A program made the position numbers and the translations under genes. The notes under the pieces were generated by a model. The model was not told the origin of the DNA. It did not search any database and saw only the letters and a program-made list of their open reading frames with translations. From SFTH01 sp963643985 (GTDB lineage: Bacteria > Bacillota > Clostridia > Christensenellales > Aristaeellaceae): 5,979 bases of DNA. Shown here in pieces: positions 1-5,480 of the stretch. Each line of letters begins with the position of its first letter. Within the stretch, counting starts at the first letter, position 1. The DNA is taken from positions 1 through 5,979 of the forward strand of contig CAVINP010000112.1 in assembly GCA_963643985.1 (NCBI GenBank), written 5' to 3'.

Positions 1-72
1 CATGGTTATAAACCGCCTTTCAGCGAAAGGCACCGAAGGGGTTATGAAACGGTGCGCTATCGCAAGTCGTAG
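1..72 (+). CDS. 3' end of an unidentified upstream gene (partial)
   Basis: Frame 1 is open from the window edge to a TAG at 70-72. It encodes a basic, aromatic tail of 23 residues ending ETVRYRKS. I do not recognise the family, and the segment is too short to assign one. The reading frame is plausible because the codons are GC-rich like the neighbouring genes and because the IS110 element appears to begin just after the stop, as expected for an insertion that spares a gene's coding part. A second open frame (2-124) overlaps it and cannot be excluded. The gene's natural transcription terminator would now lie beyond the IS, around 1763-1801. Confidence 0.4.
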   Translation, partial: HGYKPPFSERHRRGYETVRYRKS

Positions 73-77
73 AATTC

Positions 78-86
78 TGCTATACT
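78..86 (+). promoter_or_regulatory. Extended -10 promoter for the bridge RNA
   Basis: The sequence TGCTATACT is an extended -10 box (TG-n-TATAAT type), placing transcription start near 92-94, at the foot of the first RNA hairpin. No good -35 box lies 17 bases upstream (58-63 reads TATCGC). In IS621 the -35 is supplied by the right end when the element circularises. Here the T of the TG would come from the proposed CT core, so the full motif could be re-formed at the circle junction. The -10 itself is seen directly; its role is inferred. Confidence 0.5.
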
Positions 87-91
87 CAGTC

Positions 92-260
92 TGTAGGGTC
101 GGCACACTACAGAACCCGTGGAGGTGATTGGCGGGGCTGTATAGCGGCAACCTCGCATGGTTATATGGTGTCGGTTATCCGTTAAGGAATCAAAGAATGG
201 CGCAAAGAAACAGCCCGTAAACTTATCTCTTTGAAATCGACTCGATTTTCCGGATAACCA
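92..260 (+). ncRNA. Putative IS110 bridge RNA (seekRNA)
   Basis: IS110 recombinases use a non-coding RNA from the element's end to choose target and donor DNA. Three nested hairpins fill this interval. The first is a leader hairpin, TCTGTAG (90-96) with CTACAGA (107-113), seven perfect pairs. The second is 116-125 with 150-160, ten pairs including one G-U and a bulged G155, around an inner region of 126-149. The third is GGTTATCCG (173-181) with CGGATAACC (251-259), nine perfect pairs, enclosing 69 bases with inner stems TCAAAGA (190-196)/TCTTTGA (228-234) and AAATCG (234-239)/CGATTT (243-248). The length (about 170 nt), the leader-plus-two-loops order and the position before the transposase match the IS621 bridge RNA (about 177 nt). 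Guide segments are proposed in the findings. The exact 5' and 3' ends are not resolved. Confidence 0.7.
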
Positions 261-300
261 GTCCCTGCCGACTCTGCAAATCATTCGCAGGAGGGACGCC

Positions 301-1554
301 ATGTTCAAAATTCTTCTTTCCAACTGCTGTGGTCTCGACGTACACAAGACCTGGATTTTTGCCTGTATTGGCATCACAGACAAGTCAAATCGTACGGTTT
401 ACCACGAAGCAAGATTCAACGCCTTTTCCAAAGGTCTGCGGGAGCTTGCTGAATGGCTGCGCAAATTCAACTGCGTTGACGTCTGTATGGAGTCTGCCGG
501 GAAATACTGGATTCCCGTGTTTAACATCCTCGAAAAGTCCTGTAGAGTTACGCTTGCACATCCGAAGTACACCAAGCCTCAGAAGGGCAACAAGACGGAT
601 CGCAAGGATGCCAAATGGATCTGCGACCTGTTCATGTGCGGTATGATCCGTCCCGGCTTTATTCCGCCTGCCTGCATCCGGCAACTTCGCGACCCGGTGC
701 GCTATCGCACCAAGCTCGGCAACATCATCACCGGTGAAAAGAACCGTGCTCAGAATTGTCTCACCGTCTCCAATCTCAAGCTCGATGACGTGTTCTCCGA
801 CGTGTTCGGCAAGTCCGCACGTTCCATCACCGAGTATATCCTTGCACACCCCGGCGAGACGTTCGACGTATCCCGCTTCGTTGATCGTCGATGCAAAACG
901 CCTATTCCCGAAATACAAGCTGCTGTTGACGGCGCTGTTTCGCATGAGCAGGCTATCAAGCTCCGACAATGCCTCGACCACATCGATGAACTTGAACTGC
1001 ACCGTTCTCACATCGAATCGGAAATCCGCCGAATCGTCTCCCCGTTCACAACCGCCCTCGACCTGATTCACACCGTTCCGGGCTTCGACAAAAATCCGAT
1101 GACAGCCATTACCGTGATCGCTGAAATTGGCGTCGATATGTCCGTGTTCCCTTCGGCGAAAAATCTCGTCTCATGGGCGGGTTGCTGCCCTCGCAACGAC
1201 CAAAGCGGCGGTAAAATCAAGTCGTCCCGCATCTCCGGAGCCGGATCTTGCCTAAAACCGCTTCTCGTTCAGGTCGCCAATGCCGTGATTAACTCCAAGG
1301 ACCACCCTGAATTCGGCGTGCGTTATCGTCGAATCAAGGCCCGTCGCGGTCACAAGAAAGCTATCATCGCCATCTGCCGTATGATCCTGACCGCTATCTG
1401 GAACGTACTTGCAAAAGGCGTCTCTTATTCTCCTGATGGCTTTGCTTTCCCGCAACCTTCCTTCGTTTCCAAGCCTCTGACCCAATCTCAGGGTCTTGCG
1501 CTGCTCAGACAGATGGGTTATTTCATCAAAGGGGATTCTCCCATCCCTGTCTGA
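301..1554 (+). CDS. IS110-family transposase (RNA-guided DEDD/serine recombinase)
   Basis: This 417-residue protein catalyses recombination of the element through its bridge RNA. The N-terminal DEDD_Tnp_IS110 (RuvC-like) domain shows GLDVHK with D13, MESAGKYW with E64 and KTDRKDAKW with D100 and D103, so all four acidic residues are present. A helical middle section (about 140-250) follows. The C-terminal Tnp_20 domain starts near TVPGF (258-262) and includes SWAGCCPRNDQSGG (291-304) and an ISGAGSCLKP segment (311-320) matching the family's Gly-Asn/His-x-x-Leu-Arg region. Ser302 is the likely catalytic serine by analogy. Length is at the upper end of the family. The ATG is preceded by AGGAGGG (289-295) at five bases; a small hairpin CTGC (274-277)/GCAG (287-290) touches this site and could dampen translation. 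There is no frameshift or internal stop, so the enzyme looks intact. GC content is lower than in the neighbouring genes, fitting a mobile origin. Confidence 0.96.
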   Translation: MFKILLSNCCGLDVHKTWIFACIGITDKSNRTVYHEARFNAFSKGLRELAEWLRKFNCVDVCMESAGKYWIPVFNILEKSCRVTLAHPKYTKPQKGNKTDRKDAKWICDLFMCGMIRPGFIPPACIRQLRDPVRYRTKLGNIITGEKNRAQNCLTVSNLKLDDVFSDVFGKSARSITEYILAHPGETFDVSRFVDRRCKTPIPEIQAAVDGAVSHEQAIKLRQCLDHIDELELHRSHIESEIRRIVSPFTTALDLIHTVPGFDKNPMTAITVIAEIGVDMSVFPSAKNLVSWAGCCPRNDQSGGKIKSSRISGAGSCLKPLLVQVANAVINSKDHPEFGVRYRRIKARRGHKKAIIAICRMILTAIWNVLAKGVSYSPDGFAFPQPSFVSKPLTQSQGLALLRQMGYFIKGDSPIPV

Positions 1555-1609
1555 TTGTTCTACCTGTCCCTGCGACCATCTCTTTGGATGGCCTGTTTTC
1601 TTATGCCCT

Positions 1610-1640
1610 TGGTAAGGTGATGTTGTTTCAAACTTTACCA
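1610..1640. repeat. Intergenic hairpin of nine pairs
   Basis: TGGTAAGGT (1610-1618) pairs with ACTTTACCA (1632-1640), with one G-U and a 13-base loop. No T-run follows, so it is not an obvious terminator. Under the proposed IS end it lies in the native flank; if the right end is longer than I infer, it lies inside the element. Confidence 0.45.
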
Positions 1641-1669
1641 CCTCATTTAATCAGTGTATCCCTAAAAGC

Positions 1670-1701
1670 GGAACAGGCATGACCGAGATCATGCCTGTTC
1701 C
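1670..1701. repeat. Perfect 13-bp inverted repeat
   Basis: GGAACAGGCATGA (1670-1682) is an exact inverted repeat of TCATGCCTGTTCC (1689-1701), with a six-base loop. On the plus strand it is followed by an A/T mixture rather than a clean T-run. On the minus strand it is followed by GCTTTTAGGG, a weak tail. It may be an old terminator of the gene ending at 72, a small dispersed palindromic element or a protein site. Nothing in the window distinguishes these. Confidence 0.6.
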
Positions 1702-1762
1702 AAGAAATTTGAATTTTACTGTCTTACCAGCAGAGAGCCTTGCAGCAGCTTTTTTTGTAGCC

Positions 1763-1801
1763 CGGTCTGTAACGGAATGCAGCCGTTTCTTTTTATTTTT
1801 T
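1763..1801 (+). terminator. Probable intrinsic terminator upstream of mtlD
   Basis: CGG-t-CTG (1763-1769) pairs with CAGCCG (1780-1785), giving six pairs with one bulged T. A strongly T-rich stretch follows from 1786 to 1800 (runs of three, five and six T). An alternative fold, AACGG (1771-1775)/CCGTT (1783-1787), ends at the same tract. It would stop transcripts from the upstream gene or the IS before the mtlD promoter. The stem is short, so efficiency is uncertain. Confidence 0.55.
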
Positions 1802-1807
1802 GCAAAA

Positions 1808-1839
1808 TTGCAGTCACAGGCCGTGTTCTGTGCTATAAT
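1808..1839 (+). promoter_or_regulatory. mtlD promoter
   Basis: TATAAT at 1834-1839 is a perfect -10 preceded by TG at 1831-1832 (extended -10). The best -35 candidate, TTGCAG at 1808-1813, is 20 bases away, longer than ideal; the extended -10 can compensate. The predicted start near 1846 gives a leader of about 33 bases. No clear operator or catabolite-control (cre) site is seen nearby. Confidence 0.7.
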
Positions 1840-1878
1840 GTAAGCGGAATAATTTTTTAACGAAGGAAGGTATTCCCC

Positions 1879-3036
1879 ATGAAAAAGGCAATTATGTACG
1901 GCGGCGGCAACATCGGCCGCGGCTTCATCGGCAAGGTTTTTGCGGACTCCGGCTACGAAGTGGTCTTTCTGGACATCATGCAGAACCTGATCGACGAGAT
2001 GAACCGTCGCGGCGAGTATACCGTGCGCATCGTCTCGAACGCCGAGACCGTGAACACGACCGTCAAGCCCATCCGTGCCGTCAACTCCACCACCGATCAG
2101 GCGATCGACGAGATCGTGAGCTGCGACATCATGGCGACGGCCGTCGGCGTAAACATTCTGCCCAAAATCGCGCCCGTCATCGCCAAGGGTGTGGTCGCCC
2201 GCATGGAGCGCAGCGGCAAGCCCCTGGACATCATTCTCTGCGAAAACCAGCTCGAGGCCGATGTGCTGATGCGCGGCTGGATCAATGCCTGCCTGACCGA
2301 TGAACAGAAGGCCTGGGCTGACAAGAACCTGGGGCTGGTCGAAGCTTCCATCGGCCGCATGGTGCCGCCGCTGACCCCCGAAATGCGTGCACAGGATCCG
2401 CTGCTGATCTGCGTGGAACCCTACTGCGAGCTGCCCGTGGACAAGGATGCCTTCCGCGGCGAAATACCGGATCTGAAGGGTCTTATCCCTTACACGCCCT
2501 TTGAGTTCTACATCAAGCGCAAGCTCTTTTTGCACAACGGCGGTCATGCCGTCTGCGCCTACCTGGGCAAGCAGAAGGGCTACGAGTACATCTGGCAGGC
2601 CATCGCCGATCCCGAGATCTACGAGGCCGCCAAGGCTGCCATGAGCGCCAGTGCACAGGCACTGATTGCCAAGTTCGGTGAGGGCATCCGTGAGAACGTC
2701 GAGAGCAACGTGGTTGACCTGCTCTTCCGCTTCCAGAACCGCGCCCTGAAGGACACCGTGGCCCGCGTGGGCGCCGATCCCGTGCGCAAACTGCGCCGCA
2801 ACGACCGCATCGTGGGCGCTGCGCTGTTCGCCATGGAGCAGGGTGTCGATCCCAGCCCGATCATCCGCGGCATCGTGGCTGCGCTGAAGTTTGATCAGGA
2901 AGGCGATGCCACCGCACCTGAGATTCAGACGGCGCTCAAGGAGCAGGGCGTAGACTATGTGATTGAAAAGTACATGGGTCTCTCCCGCGACGAGAAGCTC
3001 TTTGGCCTGATCGAGAAGGCGTACAAGGAAGCTTAA
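1879..3036 (+). CDS. mtlD: Mannitol-1-phosphate 5-dehydrogenase
   Basis: This cytoplasmic enzyme interconverts D-mannitol 1-phosphate and D-fructose 6-phosphate with NAD(H), linking mannitol use to glycolysis. The 385-residue length fits the MtlD family (382 in E. coli). The N-terminal Rossmann domain has GGGNIGRGFIGK (8-19) and an acidic D32 at the end of the second strand, typical of NAD preference. TAVG (87-90) and CEN (121-123) are family motifs. The C-terminal domain carries RKLFLHNGGHA (214-224), whose K215 corresponds to the catalytic lysine and whose N220 and H223 are the conserved partners. RFQNRALKD (284-292) and DPVRKL (300-305) are also conserved. The ATG follows AAGGAAGG (1863-1870) at eight bases. 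The gene is alone, between its own promoter and a terminator; no mannitol PTS or MtlR gene is in the window. It could also be a close altronate or tagaturonate reductase relative, but the motifs favour MtlD. Confidence 0.92.
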   Translation: MKKAIMYGGGNIGRGFIGKVFADSGYEVVFLDIMQNLIDEMNRRGEYTVRIVSNAETVNTTVKPIRAVNSTTDQAIDEIVSCDIMATAVGVNILPKIAPVIAKGVVARMERSGKPLDIILCENQLEADVLMRGWINACLTDEQKAWADKNLGLVEASIGRMVPPLTPEMRAQDPLLICVEPYCELPVDKDAFRGEIPDLKGLIPYTPFEFYIKRKLFLHNGGHAVCAYLGKQKGYEYIWQAIADPEIYEAAKAAMSASAQALIAKFGEGIRENVESNVVDLLFRFQNRALKDTVARVGADPVRKLRRNDRIVGAALFAMEQGVDPSPIIRGIVAALKFDQEGDATAPEIQTALKEQGVDYVIEKYMGLSRDEKLFGLIEKAYKEA

Positions 3037-3047
3037 ATATTTCCGGT

Positions 3048-3089
3048 AAAAAACGATCCGCTGCCGACATTGGCAACGGATCGTTTTTT
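3048..3089. terminator. Bidirectional intrinsic terminator between convergent genes
   Basis: AAAAAACGATCCG (3048-3060) pairs perfectly with CGGATCGTTTTTT (3077-3089). An inner TGCC (3062-3065)/GGCA (3072-3075) stem extends it after one mismatch. The T-run on the plus side terminates mtlD (stop at 3036). The A-run becomes a T-run on the minus strand and terminates the glycosyltransferase gene, whose stop lies ten bases away. Confidence 0.92.
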
Positions 3090-3099
3090 CTTCGAAGTA

Positions 3100-4224
3100 T
3101 CAGTTGTTGCGCAGTACCGCATCGCAGATGCGATCGGCGGCATCTTCGGTAAACTGTTTGGCGCAGTTGCTGCTCAAAGTGGCCAGCTCGTCCTCGGAAA
3201 TGATGGCATCGTGCACGCGCCGGGCCAGGGCCGACGGTGTCGGTGCACAGAGAGCGCAGCCCAGCCCCGTCAAAAACTGCATGTTGCGGGTCTCGCAGCC
3301 GGGCGCAGTGTCGATCAGCATCAGCGGCACGCGCTTGTGCACGGCTTCGGTGGTGCTCAGGCCTCCGGGCTTGGTGATGAACAGGTCACAGGCATCCAAA
3401 TACTCCCCCATACGCTGCGTATAGCCCATCACGATCAGCTTGTCGCTGTGCATCAGCAGAGCGAGATTGCGCCGGAGCGCGCGATTGTTGCCGCAGATCG
3501 CCACCAGTATGGCATCGTCCGGCAGTTTCTCGGTGATGTCGATGACCATCGGCCCCATGCTGCCCGCGCCCATGCTGCCGCAGCTGATGACCGCGATCTT
3601 CTTGTCCTCGGGCAGATCCAGGGCCCTTCTGGCTGCAAGCTTGTCGCCGTGCTGCATGAAATCCCTCCGAATGGGGATGCCCGTTGGGAGCAGTTTCTCC
3701 TCGGGGATGCCGTACCCGGCAAACTCCGGTATCAGCCTGGCATGCGGTATGAACCAGGCATCCGCGTCCAGCTGGTTGACGCCGGGGCTGCAGGTATAGT
3801 CCGTGGACAGAAAATAGGTCGGCAGGCTGATCTCCCCACGCTTGCGCAGCTCCGATACGAAACGGGCCGCAAACACGTGCACGCAGATGATGGCATCAAA
3901 ACCGCCGCTTTGCAGATAAACGCGCAGGTCGCGCTCGCGCTTGGGCAGGTGACGCCGCGCACTCTCGCGGTTGAGTTGCCTCTGGAAGCGCTGCTGGCGG
4001 GCATAGATCTCAGTCACGCGATAGCCCATGCCGTATATCTTGGGCAAATTGCGATACATGAACACGTGCCCCTCGCAGATCAGCTTGCGCGTGGCGGCGG
4101 GCATGAAGCTCAGGCCGTCATGGATCACGCATTCCGCGCCGCGGGCCTGCAGAGCCTCACGTATGGCACGGGCTGCAGAGTTGTGACCCTCACCCGTGTT
4201 CGCCGACAGTATCAGTATTTTCAC
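3100..4224 (-). CDS. GT28-family diacylglycerol glycosyltransferase (UgtP/MGDG synthase-like)
   Basis: This 374-residue protein belongs to the family that transfers a sugar from a UDP-sugar to diacylglycerol at the inner membrane face, making glycolipids and lipoteichoic acid anchors. The N-terminal MGDG_synth domain shows SANTGEGHNSAARAI (7-21), the family signature, plus STDYTCSPG (140-148) and PTGIPI (180-185). The C-terminal Glyco_tran_28 domain has SCGSMGAGSM (214-223), CGNN (244-247), GYTQRM (267-272) and KPGGLSTTEA (285-294), the nucleotide-sugar binding region, then ETRN (311-314). There is no signal peptide or clear membrane helix, as expected for a peripheral enzyme. The start is GTG at 4224, with AGGAG ten bases upstream, inside the last 35 bases of the preceding gene. 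That overlap suggests translational coupling. The acceptor and sugar (glucose or galactose) cannot be read from sequence. Confidence 0.9.
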   Translation of the reverse strand: MKILILSANTGEGHNSAARAIREALQARGAECVIHDGLSFMPAATRKLICEGHVFMYRNLPKIYGMGYRVTEIYARQQRFQRQLNRESARRHLPKRERDLRVYLQSGGFDAIICVHVFAARFVSELRKRGEISLPTYFLSTDYTCSPGVNQLDADAWFIPHARLIPEFAGYGIPEEKLLPTGIPIRRDFMQHGDKLAARRALDLPEDKKIAVISCGSMGAGSMGPMVIDITEKLPDDAILVAICGNNRALRRNLALLMHSDKLIVMGYTQRMGEYLDACDLFITKPGGLSTTEAVHKRVPLMLIDTAPGCETRNMQFLTGLGCALCAPTPSALARRVHDAIISEDELATLSSNCAKQFTEDAADRICDAVLRNN

Positions 4225-4696
4225 GTAGGATTCTCTCCTCTCGTTGCTTCAGTCGCCTGGCCAGCAACGACAGCGTCGGCCGGTTGTAACGCTGAATGAT
4301 GATGAAGGGAATGTGGGAAAGCGCGTAAATGATGGCGATGACCGCGCCCAGCGTGCAGGCATAGATGCGATAGATGATCCATGAGAGCAGCATCAGCACC
4401 CAGTGTACCGTCTCCGCCACGCAGGTCTCCCGAACAACGTTTTCGGCATGCACCGCACCCGCGGTCATGGAGACACTCTTGCGCGTCATGTCGGGCATGA
4501 TTTTGCTCATGTCCGGCAGCTTATCCTTCCAGTGCCGTACGCCGATCTTATCGTATATGCGCCCGTTCTGCTCAAATTTGAACGGTGCAAAAGGCCGGGC
4601 TTCGGGGTTGAACCACTTGCGGGGAAGGGCCTCGCCGAGCATATGGGACAATATGCCCATGGCCGGTATGTAGAGCAGACAAAAGAGCAGACGCAT
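4190..4696 (-). CDS. CrtO-like small membrane protein (glycolipid acyltransferase family?)
   Basis: This 168-residue protein resembles the family named after glycosyl-4,4'-diaponeurosporenoate acyltransferase (CrtO), seen across Firmicutes, many without carotenoid genes. Residues 2-20 form an N-terminal hydrophobic helix. The central block FKFEQNGRIYDK (39-50), HWKDKLPDMS (55-64) and MTRKSV (70-75) is the family hallmark, followed by E90 and the AETVH (94-98) segment. Two further helices span about 99-138, and the tail is basic and helical. I chose the ATG at 4696 because AAAGGAGG (4703-4710) sits six bases before it. An in-frame TTG at 4765 would extend the protein by 23 residues but lies on the promoter's -35 box. 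It is first in a two-gene operon with the overlapping glycosyltransferase, suggesting work on the same glycolipid. Acyltransferase activity here is inferred from the family name only. Confidence 0.75.
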   Translation of the reverse strand: MRLLFCLLYIPAMGILSHMLGEALPRKWFNPEARPFAPFKFEQNGRIYDKIGVRHWKDKLPDMSKIMPDMTRKSVSMTAGAVHAENVVRETCVAETVHWVLMLLSWIIYRIYACTLGAVIAIIYALSHIPFIIIQRYNRPTLSLLARRLKQREERILRENTDTVGEHG

Positions 4697-4736
4697 CAAT
4701 ATCCTCCTTTGGGGATAAACCCCATCCGATATCACC

Positions 4737-4765
4737 ATTATACCTGTTAATTTTTGGATAATCAA
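4737..4765 (-). promoter_or_regulatory. Promoter of the glycolipid operon
   Basis: On the minus strand TTGATT (4765-4760) is followed after exactly 17 bases by TATAAT (4742-4737). This is a near-consensus sigma-A promoter with a start near 4730 and a leader of about 33 bases to the ATG at 4696. Confidence 0.85.
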
Positions 4766-4775
4766 GCTATTTTTG

Positions 4776-4806
4776 TTGAAATAACAACATACTTTCCCGA
4801 TATATT
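4776..4806 (+). promoter_or_regulatory. Candidate promoter of the zinc-ribbon gene
   Basis: TTGAAA (4776-4781) and TATATT (4801-4806) are 19 bases apart, slightly long; GATATA (4799-4804) would give 17. The -35 overlaps an inverted repeat, TGTTG (4774-4778)/CAACA (4785-4789), that could be an operator. Evidence is suggestive only. Confidence 0.45.
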
Positions 4807-4842
4807 GTACTAAAATATACAGTGAAAAAAGGAGGCGGCATC

Positions 4843-5112
4843 ATGGCACAGATTTACAACGGTTGCCCCGGCGCGGCACGGCTGAAGGTGCCCACCATTT
4901 CCGAGAAGATTTGTCCGAATTGCGGCGCGGTCATCGAGCTGTTTTCGACCGACGTCAGCGTGCCCTGCGACAAGTGCGGCTTTGTGGCCTACAACGACAT
5001 GCAAAACTGCATACAGTGGTGCGAGCATGCCGAGGAATGCATCGGCACGGAAATGTACAATAAGCTGGTCAAAAATCGCAAAAAGAAAAAGAACGATCCG
5101 GAATCGGCATGA
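4843..5112 (+). CDS. Small cysteine-rich zinc-ribbon protein, function unknown
   Basis: This 89-residue soluble protein has CPNCG (24-28) and CDKCG (42-46), a classic four-cysteine zinc ribbon. A second cysteine cluster, C56-x3-C60-x5-C66 (NCIQWCEHAEEC), and an isolated C8 in GCPGA follow. The C-terminus is a lysine-rich tail (78-83). I recall a family of such proteins in clostridia and other anaerobes, with GCPGA near the start, CPxCG, a C-x3-C-x5-C motif ending in G and frequent placement near oxidoreductase genes; no function is established to my knowledge. The ATG at 4843 is chosen because AAAAGGAGG (4827-4835) precedes it by seven bases; a GTG at 4822 would put the ribosome site inside the gene. 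It is monocistronic, divergent from the glycolipid operon, and ends at a strong terminator. The extra cysteines could bind a second metal. Confidence 0.85.
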   Translation: MAQIYNGCPGAARLKVPTISEKICPNCGAVIELFSTDVSVPCDKCGFVAYNDMQNCIQWCEHAEECIGTEMYNKLVKNRKKKKNDPESA

Positions 5113-5119
5113 AAGTCAG

Positions 5120-5149
5120 GAGGGTGCAGCGCACCCTCTTACTTTTTTC
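5120..5149 (+). terminator. Intrinsic terminator of the zinc-ribbon gene
   Basis: GAGGGTGC (5120-5127) pairs perfectly with GCACCCTC (5131-5138) across a three-base loop, followed by TTACTTTTTTC (5139-5149). It lies eight bases after the stop of the zinc-ribbon gene. The convergent membrane protein gene ends in its T-tract (stop codon 5139-5141), so the same hairpin may also act on the minus strand, though the tail there (CTGACTTTC) is poorer. Confidence 0.88.
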
Positions 5150-5390
5150 TGCAGAGCGTGTACACGCCCGTCACGAGCGACAGCAGGACTGCTGCCAGAA
5201 AGACAACCCGGACGATCATGTGGAAACCATCCCAACTCCCGGCCAGTATTGTGCCCCACAGCACGCCCTGCGCGATTTCCCCGGCGCCCTTGAGCTTATA
5301 GCTGTCGCTCCTCTTCATGGACAGAATCGTCACGACAAGGTAGATCACAAACACGATGGTCAAAATGAAGATTTTCACGGTGTCCGACAT
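5139..5390 (-). CDS. Small two-helix membrane protein, unknown function
   Basis: This 83-residue protein has two hydrophobic segments, about 6-25 (IFILTIVFVIYLVVTIL region) and 58-79, joined by a polar loop (26-57) containing KRSDSYKLKGAGE. A short basic tail ends in CRKK. By charge the loop and tail are likely cytoplasmic or membrane-facing; topology is not certain. I do not recognise the family. The ATG at 5390 is preceded by GGAGG (minus strand, 5402-5398) at seven bases, which supports translation. It is the last gene of the minus-strand group that starts with the GltA-like gene, 30 bases after the decayed copy of that gene's end. No separate promoter is evident in the short gap, so it may be cotranscribed with the Cys-rich gene upstream. 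Confidence 0.72.
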   Translation of the reverse strand: MSDTVKIFILTIVFVIYLVVTILSMKRSDSYKLKGAGEIAQGVLWGTILAGSWDGFHMIVRVVFLAAVLLSLVTGVYTLCRKK

Positions 5391-5420
5391 GTTTTTACCT
5401 CCTCGGGAGTTGATTTCGGA

Positions 5421-5480
5421 TTACTTCCTGTTCTTGATATACGCGTCAATGGCGAGAATAACGTTCGCGCCCGAAATATT
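5421..5480 (-). pseudogene. Decayed second copy of the GltA-like C-terminus
   Basis: On the minus strand this stretch reads as a tail ending ILAIDAYIKNRK and a TAA (5423-5421). It parallels the AAAAIDEYIKNKK-stop tail of the oxidoreductase at 5979-5918. The match runs in DNA too: 5418-5454 and 5915-5951 agree at 33 of 37 bases, including 13 exact in a row, and then fade. An in-frame TGA a few codons upstream and the lack of a start mean no functional gene remains. It begins immediately after the stop of the Cys-rich gene. It may be the relic of a tandem duplicate or a displaced 3' end left by an insertion. Confidence 0.7.

Larger units (their letters stand above)
77..1594 (+). mobile_element. 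IS110-family insertion sequence (ends inferred)
   Basis: The element consists of a roughly 220-base left non-coding end, a complete IS110-type DEDD/Tnp_20 transposase and a short right end. That is the IS110-group layout; in the IS1111 group the RNA lies downstream of the transposase. No terminal inverted repeats or target duplication are seen, as is normal for the family. The ends are inferred from a shared CT dinucleotide at 77-78 and 1593-1594, chosen because segments of the upstream RNA pair with DNA at exactly these points. Bases 139-147 of the RNA pair with 77-85 (nine pairs, one G-T), and 207-213 pair with 1593-1599 (seven pairs, one G-T). The element would then be about 1.5 kb. Presence of the IS is near certain; the exact ends are not. 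Confidence 0.6.

Noticed and set aside
1..165. 10-bp repeat CATGGTTATA at 1-10 and 156-165
   Set aside because: It could suggest a second left-end fragment or a guide match, but no neighbouring bases agree and 10-bp repeats are expected by chance in a window this size.
50..709. 15-bp direct repeat (50-64 and 695-709), as if the upstream tail were a transposase fragment
   Set aside because: Both copies encode the same four residues (VRYR) with common codons in the same frame, and similarity does not extend on either side. A chance match is the simplest explanation.
385..1071. 228-codon open frame on the minus strand
   Set aside because: Antisense to the transposase, which has all its family motifs in the other direction.
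1651..2547. 298-codon open frame on the minus strand
   Set aside because: Antisense to mtlD and its promoter region, with low-complexity composition and no family resemblance.
3070..4299. 409-codon open frame on the plus strand
   Set aside because: It runs antisense to the clearly recognisable glycosyltransferase and the end of the CrtO-like gene, and starts inside a terminator hairpin. It has no ribosome site and no recognisable domain; it is a by-product of GC-rich codons.
4697..4765. Longer N-terminus for the CrtO-like protein from a TTG at 4765
   Set aside because: The extension overlaps the -35 and -10 boxes of a near-consensus promoter, and a perfect ribosome site precedes the internal ATG at 4696.
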